From: a virus
Direction: 5' to 3' (one strand)
IMG/VR virus record: IMGVR_UViG_3300020187_000262
Span: 1-21,219 of that record
Length of the DNA: 21,219 bases
In this document: positions 12,958-18,354 of the stretch, piece by piece
How the letters are laid out: every line of letters starts with the position of its first letter
How positions within the stretch are numbered: the stretch's first letter is position 1
Translations under genes and position numbers: made by a program
The notes under the pieces: generated by a model
The model's input: the letters and a program-made list of their open reading frames with translations, nothing else
Database searches by the model: none
What the model was told of the DNA's origin: nothing

Positions 12958-13139
12958 TGGATACAGATATAGATTGTACATTAGTGAGAGACTTTATTAA
13001 TGACAATAAGGAAATAGCATTTTTATACATGTTAAAGCAAGACAAGGATGACTGCACTGAACATATTGACTTCATAGAGGAAATGCAGTTAACCCACAAA
13101 TTCCTCCTGTATTCCCACATGAGAGCCAACACAGACTAA
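12954..13139 (+). CDS. Small acidic hypothetical protein
   Basis: A 61-residue helical, acidic protein that overlaps the GIY-YIG stop by four bases (a second ATG at 12957 gives 60 residues). Visible features are two cysteines and a histidine-containing end (LTHKFLLYSHMRANTD). Position just ahead of the small terminase fits a packaging-related or unknown role. No family recognised. Confidence 0.45.
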   Translation: MMDTDIDCTLVRDFINDNKEIAFLYMLKQDKDDCTEHIDFIEEMQLTHKFLLYSHMRANTD

Positions 13140-13174
13140 GTTAATATGTATAATCACACACAAATAACATACAA

Positions 13175-13576
13175 ATGGCTGGAACTAAATTGAGTAAAGC
13201 AGAAACAGATGCTAGGGTAGATAAGTGTATGGAGTTAAGATACAACTTAGAGAACCCAATGTTACATAGAGAATGGTTAACATTCTGTAAAAAGGAGTAT
13301 AATGATAAGAGTGAAAAACAATACACTGCTTATTGGATGACTGCTAAGGAGAGATATAATGAGGGATGGAAAGCCAAATTAAATGGTATGCTTGATCCAG
13401 CTATGAATTCACTTATTGAACTAATGGCTAGTGATGATGAGAAAGTAAGACAGAGAGCAATTGATCAGATTGTCAAATACACTGGTAATGATATTGAGAA
13501 GATAGAAGCCAAAATTGAAGGTAACATTGAGTTAAACTGGGGAGAACAAGAGACTGGATATGGTAGAACATTATAA
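13175..13576 (+). CDS. Terminase small subunit
   Basis: A 133-residue protein directly ahead of the large terminase. The N-terminal half is helical with a possible helix-turn-helix (SKAETDARVDKCMELRYN, then EWLTFCKKEYND, then YTAYWMTAKERY). A second helical part (LIELMASDDEKVRQRAIDQ) and a KYTG element precede an acidic C-terminus. These suit a DNA-recognising small terminase that forms a ring and recruits the large subunit. It overlaps the start of a small embedded gene. Confidence 0.7.
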   Translation: MAGTKLSKAETDARVDKCMELRYNLENPMLHREWLTFCKKEYNDKSEKQYTAYWMTAKERYNEGWKAKLNGMLDPAMNSLIELMASDDEKVRQRAIDQIVKYTGNDIEKIEAKIEGNIELNWGEQETGYGRTL

Positions 13577-13724
13577 AGGATATAAGATATTTGATACAAT
13601 GCATGACAAACAAAGGTATTTCCTTGTGTTTGATCCTAATAATGAAGTAGTATACAAAACAAACAAGAGAGAGAATGCAAGTAACTTTATTTACACCTCA
13701 TGTAGGGCAAAAAAAGATAATTGA
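13560..13724 (+). CDS. Small overlapping gene, 54 residues
   Basis: This frame starts inside the end of the small terminase gene and ends 50 bases inside the large terminase gene. The protein (starting MVEHYKGYKIFDT, containing RYFLVFDPNN and EVVYKTNKRENAS) has balanced composition and AT-rich third positions in the part outside the overlaps, and resembles short phage proteins with a KGYKI...YFLV-D pattern. The 98-base gap between the terminase genes would otherwise be unusually long here. I take it as a likely real gene of unknown function. Confidence 0.55.
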   Translation: MVEHYKGYKIFDTMHDKQRYFLVFDPNNEVVYKTNKRENASNFIYTSCRAKKDN

Positions 13725-14907
13725 TGGATTTGCTGATACTGAACATAAGTTTGGAGTAGTAAGTACTGGTAGACAGTTTGGTAAATCATTATTAGCACAA
13801 AACCTATTATTGTATTGGTTATTGAAAACACCTAATCAGAAAGCAGGATGGGTGTCTCCAATATTTACTCAGTCTAAAAAGGTATTCAAAGAACTAGAAG
13901 CAGCATCATTCAAGTTAATTAAATCCAGTAATAAAGCAGATTTAACTATTACATTTATAAATGGTTCAACTGTTCAATTTTTAGGTGCTGAGAGGTATGA
14001 TTCAATTAGGGGTTTCTCATTTAACTATATGGTTATTGATGAGGCAGCATTTATTAAGGAACAAGCAGTTAATGAAGCAATATTTCCTACACTATCAGCT
14101 ATAGGGAAAAAATGTTTAATCATATCTACACCTAAGTCAAAAAACTGGTTTTATACCCACTACCTTAAGGGGCTTGATGATGGTGGTGACTACATCTCAT
14201 TCATGGGTATATCAACAGATAATCCACATATAGATGCTGAATTTATTGCTGAACAGAGTAAGTCTTTACCACCTGATATATTCAAACAAGAATATTTAGC
14301 TCAATTTACTGAGAGTGGTAATGATGTATTTACTGGAGTAGATATGGTATGTAATATAAATCAATGGAATGTACAACAGCCAAACAGAAGATATTATTTT
14401 GGACTTGATACTGGATTGTCTAATGACTATTCAGTCCTCACAATTATGGATGAATCAGGCAGAGTATGCAAAGTTATTAGAGATAATGGTAAGTCATTTG
14501 AAGAACTATCACAAATATTCATTGCTGAACTCAGAAGATACTCCATACATGGTGGTTATATTGAAACCAATGGGATTGGTAGAGCTATGTATGAATTAGT
14601 CTCTAAACAGATTAAAAAGTCTCAAGCATTCATTACTACCAATGATAGTAAGAATCAAGGTATTAGAAACCTGATTTACAAGATACAGAATGGTGAGTTG
14701 GAATTACCTGATGAAAAACTATTTCCACACTTAAAACAAGAACTACAAGCATATAGTTATAAGATTTCAGCTAATGGAACAATGACATTTAATGCTCCTA
14801 ATGGTTATCATGATGATTGTGTTATGTCACTTATGTTTGCAAATGAAGCTAGAGAAAAACTTGCCTTATCCAAAGGAAAATTGTATATTGGATCAATGAA
14901 TAGATAA
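13675..14907 (+). CDS. terL: Terminase large subunit
   Basis: A 410-residue packaging motor and nuclease. The ATPase part shows a Walker-A-like STGRQFGKS (30-38, K37), a Walker B YMVIDEA (118-124, D122-E123) and the coupling motif ISTP (150-153). The nuclease part shows D245 in YFGLDTGLSNDYS, E297 in YIETNGIG and D380/D381 in GYHDD, the expected metal-binding triad. It hydrolyses ATP to pump DNA through the portal and cuts concatemers. It is the last gene before a strong terminator. No frameshift or missing catalytic residue is seen. Confidence 0.95.
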   Translation: MQVTLFTPHVGQKKIIDGFADTEHKFGVVSTGRQFGKSLLAQNLLLYWLLKTPNQKAGWVSPIFTQSKKVFKELEAASFKLIKSSNKADLTITFINGSTVQFLGAERYDSIRGFSFNYMVIDEAAFIKEQAVNEAIFPTLSAIGKKCLIISTPKSKNWFYTHYLKGLDDGGDYISFMGISTDNPHIDAEFIAEQSKSLPPDIFKQEYLAQFTESGNDVFTGVDMVCNINQWNVQQPNRRYYFGLDTGLSNDYSVLTIMDESGRVCKVIRDNGKSFEELSQIFIAELRRYSIHGGYIETNGIGRAMYELVSKQIKKSQAFITTNDSKNQGIRNLIYKIQNGELELPDEKLFPHLKQELQAYSYKISANGTMTFNAPNGYHDDCVMSLMFANEAREKLALSKGKLYIGSMNR

Positions 14908-14979
14908 TATTTATAATTAAATAAAGAAATAAAAGGAGTATCTTGTTTATTCATTTTCCATTTTCTCTCCTCCTTTTTT

Positions 14980-15006
14980 AGTCCCACCTTCTGTGGGACT
15001 TTTTTT
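14980..15006 (+). terminator. Rho-independent terminator after the large terminase
   Basis: AGTCCCAC (14980-14987) pairs perfectly with GTGGGACT (14993-15000) around CTTCT, followed directly by six T. A textbook intrinsic terminator ending the transcript that starts at the sigma-like gene. A pyrimidine-rich tract precedes it. Confidence 0.93.
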
Positions 15007-15014
15007 ACCTTAGT

Positions 15015-15043
15015 TTGGCTTCCCAAGAAATAGATGTTATATT
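15015..15043 (+). promoter_or_regulatory. Promoter of the tail module
   Basis: TTGGCT (15015-15020) and TATATT (15038-15043) are 17 bases apart, 8 bases after the terminator T run. The -35 box is part of TTTGGCTTCCCAAG (15014-15027), shared with the minus-strand promoter at 10537. It fits a start about 20 bases ahead of the next ATG. Confidence 0.7.
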
Positions 15044-15073
15044 TAGATATAATAATAATAACAAATAATAACA

Positions 15074-15265
15074 ATGGAAAAAGAATTATTAAAAGAATTG
15101 ATCAGTCAAGTAAGTAGATTAGCTGATAATGTAGAAGAGTTATCATTAACAGTTGACAACAGCTTCCATACAGGAACATTTTATGATGGAAAGTTAGTTG
15201 ATGGTTTAATGGAAATAGCTAGATCAGTAAATCCACAAAGATGGGAAGATCCAATGAAAAAATAA
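15074..15265 (+). CDS. Small hypothetical helical protein
   Basis: A 63-residue acidic protein with a heptad-like N-terminal helix (LLKELISQVSRLADNVEELS), first in the tail transcript. It is followed by two hairpins, the second with a T-rich tail, so it may be expressed more than the genes after it. No family recognised. A tail-assembly or virion role is only suggested by position. Confidence 0.55.
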   Translation: MEKELLKELISQVSRLADNVEELSLTVDNSFHTGTFYDGKLVDGLMEIARSVNPQRWEDPMKK

Positions 15266-15275
15266 TCTTCTAGAT

Positions 15276-15320
15276 CTCACCTTGTGAGTAGATTTGTCCC
15301 CTATGGGGACATTTCTTTTA
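15276..15320 (+). terminator. Tandem hairpins with T-rich tail (attenuator-like)
   Basis: CTCAC (15276-15280) pairs with GTGAG (15284-15288). Then TGTCCCC (15295-15301) pairs with GGGGACA (15305-15311) around TAT, followed by TTCTTTT. The second hairpin looks like an intrinsic terminator between the small gene and the tail chaperone gene, which probably lowers but does not abolish read-through. Confidence 0.65.
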
Positions 15321-15355
15321 CTGGGGATACAAGAACTAAGAACATATTTATTGAC

Positions 15356-16216
15356 ATGAATAATATTAAGATGGAAATACCAGATTACTTATCAATCAAG
15401 GATTGGAAGTATTTTAATTCACTAGAGCACTTATCTACAACAGATAAGATGATTGCTATGGTTAGTGAGTTAGGAGGAATAGATGAGGATGAATTAAAAA
15501 AGTATAAGTCAACTAAGTTAACAAAGACATATACTACATTATTAGAGGCATTTCAAGATTTAACACCTGCCTACTATCCAGTATTTGAGTTAGATGGTGT
15601 TTTATATGGTTATAACCCCATGACTAAGATGACATTGGGTGAGTATGTGGATATAGAGAGACTGGCCAGTAAATCACATGATAACATGGAAGAAATAATG
15701 GCTATACTATATAGACCAATCACTAAAAATAGGTTTAGTGGATTAAAATGGGCTTACAAATCAGCAACTAAGATAGCATTAGGTGAGGCTGAGAACTTAT
15801 TCAAATACTATGAGGTAGAAGAATATGATAGTAGTAAAAGAAGTGAGTTAGCTGAGAAATTAAAACACTTACCAGCATCAATAGGGTTAGGGGCATTAAG
15901 TTTTTTTTTGCTTCTAGGAAGCAATGTCTCAGTAAATTCACAGCTCTCTTCTCTCAATCCCAAGGAGCAGATGGTGATGATGAAGGAACTGAACAAACAA
16001 ATGGATACAATGAACATTGGGGCTGGTTTGCTACAATTTATCACCTCTCTACAACATCCATCTTATCAATCACAGGACAGAAAAGTATCACAGACCTCAA
16101 TTTCATCTTTGTACTTAACTTCTTGGCTTTTGAACAAGATAAAAACCAAAGGGAAGACCAAGCTAGAAAGCAACAAGAAAGAATTAATAGAATTAGATAA
16201 TGATAGTAACTTATAA
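15356..16216 (+). CDS. Tail assembly chaperone, zero-frame product
   Basis: Read without frameshift this gives 286 residues. It resembles a widespread phage tail-assembly-chaperone-like family: an N-terminal MEIPDYLSIKDW, a middle with YYPVFELDGVLYGYNP and MTLGEYVDIERL, then AILYRPITK, and a conserved LPASIGLGALSFF just before the run of nine T. A GTG-initiated version from 15284 is rejected because that GTG sits in a hairpin and the extra codons cover a terminator. The ATG at 15371 is an alternative start. After the T run, this frame has unusually many G and C third positions (for example AAG GAG CAG ATG GTG), unlike the rest of the genome, and it overruns the next start, so its last 100 residues are doubtful. 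See the -1 frame entry. Confidence 0.65.
   Translation: MNNIKMEIPDYLSIKDWKYFNSLEHLSTTDKMIAMVSELGGIDEDELKKYKSTKLTKTYTTLLEAFQDLTPAYYPVFELDGVLYGYNPMTKMTLGEYVDIERLASKSHDNMEEIMAILYRPITKNRFSGLKWAYKSATKIALGEAENLFKYYEVEEYDSSKRSELAEKLKHLPASIGLGALSFFLLLGSNVSVNSQLSSLNPKEQMVMMKELNKQMDTMNIGAGLLQFITSLQHPSYQSQDRKVSQTSISSLYLTSWLLNKIKTKGKTKLESNKKELIELDNDSNL
15901..15922 (+). promoter_or_regulatory. Probable -1 ribosomal frameshift site
   Basis: Nine T (15901-15909) place a U-UUU-UUU slippery heptamer in register with the reading frame. They are followed two bases later by a small hairpin, GCTTC-TAG-GAAGC (15910-15922). A one-base backward slip joins the upstream frame to the open -1 frame. Polymerase slippage on the T run would give the same product. 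Confidence 0.65.
15908..16200 (+). CDS. -1 frame extension of the tail assembly chaperone
   Basis: After a -1 shift on the T run, a frame of about 97 codons runs to TAA at 16198-16200. It has no start codon of its own, and stops at 15844 and 15853 close it upstream. It encodes NEHWGWFATIYHLS, then FIFVLNFLAFEQDKNQRED and a charged coil (QARKQQERINRIR), the pattern of the C-terminal chaperone product (a GT-type fusion). Third positions are AT-rich as in native genes, and its stop overlaps the next ATG as TAATG, like five other junctions here. The fusion would be about 281 residues. A miscounted T run would instead make it a simple in-frame gene. Confidence 0.65.
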
Positions 16217-16643
16217 ACAAACAGTAGATACAGTTCAGGCAGCAGCTAATGCACATTTGGCAATCAAGTCATTTGCTGAAGGTAGTATCTCATATTTAGA
16301 TGCTCATTCACAGAACATAGTTTATCCTTTTATGTTTATGAGACCACTTAGTTCACCTGGTTTGGCTAGTAATGTTAGAACACTTAACTTTGAATTATAT
16401 ATGTTAGATGTTCCTTTATTAAGTGATGAATCACCATTACAAGTAAAATCAAGAACAGAATTATTCCTATATGATGTATTGTCATATTTAAGATATGGTC
16501 CAACAAATGAGTATACAATGGATTTCACTTTATCAAGTATTACTCCAGTTGATGAAGGATTCCAAGATAGAGCTTATGGATGGGTAGGTGGTTTGAGTAT
16601 CACAAGTGAAGGAGTTTACAATTATTGTAATTACCCAGAATAA
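16200..16643 (+). CDS. Tail-completion or neck-like protein
   Basis: A 147-residue protein starting in the TAATG overlap with the chaperone -1 frame. Features include AANAHLAIKSFAEGSISYLD, a YPFMFMRPL strand, LNFELYMLDVPL, and a helix with LFLYDVLSYLRYG. The pattern resembles small neck or tail-terminator proteins that cap the tail tube, supported by the HK97-gp10-like gene that follows. Function inferred from resemblance and position. Confidence 0.5.
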   Translation: MIVTYKQTVDTVQAAANAHLAIKSFAEGSISYLDAHSQNIVYPFMFMRPLSSPGLASNVRTLNFELYMLDVPLLSDESPLQVKSRTELFLYDVLSYLRYGPTNEYTMDFTLSSITPVDEGFQDRAYGWVGGLSITSEGVYNYCNYPE

Positions 16644-16996
16644 TGGCTGATCAATTTGTAAATTTAGATAGTGAGTTAGTAGGACTACAGGTAGCAATTG
16701 CTCAAACAATGAGGAAACTTGCTCCTAGTAGGACAGGTAACCTTAGAAGAAGTATCAGACCACAAAAACTTATTGATACACCTCAAGGTATTCAAGCACC
16801 TATTACTTATATTAACTATGGTCAGTTCCCTGATTTTGGTACTAAGTATCAATCAGCACAACAATTTACAGAAAGATCACAAGAAGAAGAATTACAAAAA
16901 CAAGCAGATGCTATTGGTATGGCAGCAGGTAAGGATGTACTTAATATGCTAGATTTACCAACTGAGATAGACTTAACATTACAAGTAAAAGTATAA
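16643..16996 (+). CDS. HK97-gp10-like neck or tail protein
   Basis: A 117-residue protein with the HK97-gp10 hallmarks: an N-terminal helix, then LAPSRTGNLRRSIRP, then a strand, and INYGQFPDFGTKYQSAQQF, followed by a helix with EEELQKQADAIG. Proteins of this family act at the head-tail junction or in tail completion. It overlaps both neighbours by one base in TAATG sequences, so translation is coupled. Confidence 0.65.
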   Translation: MADQFVNLDSELVGLQVAIAQTMRKLAPSRTGNLRRSIRPQKLIDTPQGIQAPITYINYGQFPDFGTKYQSAQQFTERSQEEELQKQADAIGMAAGKDVLNMLDLPTEIDLTLQVKV

Positions 16997-18354
16997 TGGC
17001 AATTAATTTAAGACAAAACAGCACATCACCAAACATTGGTAATAGCAATCTAGTACATGCTGTTACCTCTAATTCATCATCACAAGCACAATTCAAATTT
17101 GTAGCTGATATTAATGATGCTAATGGTGATTTATTACAGAGAATAAAACAACAACCTAACCCTAATACTACTGGTGTATTTGATTTTGGAAATATTATTC
17201 CAACTTATTTAGGTCCAACTGATGAGGTATGGAAAATTGCTAATGTAACTCAAAATACAGCATGTGGTAAGGATTTTCAAATTAGATTTGGTGAGGAATA
17301 TGCATCCACAGTAACAGGATTTACATCATTGTATACAGGTGATACTCCAGATGCAGCAGGTAATCCTAATGTATCAGGTAGTGATTATATTTTCCTAATT
17401 GATGGAGTTACTAATCCAAATGATTTAGTAAATTGGAATTGGAATAGTGGTTCAAAATACAATGAAGAAGATCCATTAGATGATGTCACATTTACACATC
17501 AAAATGGTTTAACATACTTTAATACTTCAAGTGTTAGAATAGGTGATTACCATACTATCAGTTTTCTAAATGGTAACTTAGGTGGAGAAGGAACATTAGA
17601 TGTAAATTCAGCACAAGATGTATTTGCTGTTATTTACAGACAATATGATGCTACAGGTAGTTTATTAGATACAGATACATTATTCAATACAGCAGCAGGA
17701 CCTAGAACATTACAAACTCAATTTTGGAGTGATGTTTATACCACACAAGATGAAACAACAAGATTAATTCACTGGCCTGCTGGACCACAGAATATAGAGG
17801 ATGCAGGTGTACCTATTTTATTAGATGATACAGGGTACTATACAATGACATTCTATGCTCAAGCAACTGATACATTTTCTAATCTAGATGGTGTTTGGGG
17901 AGAATATAGATTTGATATTGACAATAAAAATTGTGGGTATGATGGAGTAAGATTTGCTTGGAAGAATGAGTATGGAGTATGGGATTACTTTAATATGGGA
18001 TTAGCAGAATCTACTACTTCAACAATTGAAAGAGAATCATATGAACAATCATTTGTTGATTACTCAGCTACTAATACTGTCACATATAATAAAGATAGAA
18101 GAGGTCAATCACAATTCCAAAATAGAATAAATAAAGTAAGAACAGCACAATCAGATTATTTGAATCAAACAGATGCTGATAACTTAAGAGAATTATTCTT
18201 CTCAACAAATGTGTATGTTCAGGATGGTACTGAATTTTTACCTGTTGTAATTGAGAATGCTTCTGTAAGAGAAAAAACAAACCCAAGATCACAAAAACTA
18301 TTTACATATACTGTTAACTACAGATATGCTAATGAAGAAAGACCAAGAGTATAA
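16996..18354 (+). CDS. Large tail structural protein, distal-tail-like
   Basis: A 452-residue, beta-rich, acidic protein. Its C-terminal half carries CGYDGVRFAWKNEYGVWDYFN, a motif recalling phage tail proteins of Bacteroidota phages, then RAQ-type polar repeats and a closing KLFTYTVNYRYANEERPRV. The first half is serine/asparagine-rich with several GDI/GNI turns. It sits between the gp10-like gene and the baseplate-like gene, a distal-tail position. It may be a Dit-like protein or a fibre base. The assignment is tentative. Confidence 0.5.
   Translation: MAINLRQNSTSPNIGNSNLVHAVTSNSSSQAQFKFVADINDANGDLLQRIKQQPNPNTTGVFDFGNIIPTYLGPTDEVWKIANVTQNTACGKDFQIRFGEEYASTVTGFTSLYTGDTPDAAGNPNVSGSDYIFLIDGVTNPNDLVNWNWNSGSKYNEEDPLDDVTFTHQNGLTYFNTSSVRIGDYHTISFLNGNLGGEGTLDVNSAQDVFAVIYRQYDATGSLLDTDTLFNTAAGPRTLQTQFWSDVYTTQDETTRLIHWPAGPQNIEDAGVPILLDDTGYYTMTFYAQATDTFSNLDGVWGEYRFDIDNKNCGYDGVRFAWKNEYGVWDYFNMGLAESTTSTIERESYEQSFVDYSATNTVTYNKDRRGQSQFQNRINKVRTAQSDYLNQTDADNLRELFFSTNVYVQDGTEFLPVVIENASVREKTNPRSQKLFTYTVNYRYANEERPRV

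Noticed and set aside
15284-15355. GTG start extending the chaperone gene
   Set aside because: The GTG lies in a hairpin and the added codons cover a terminator hairpin.
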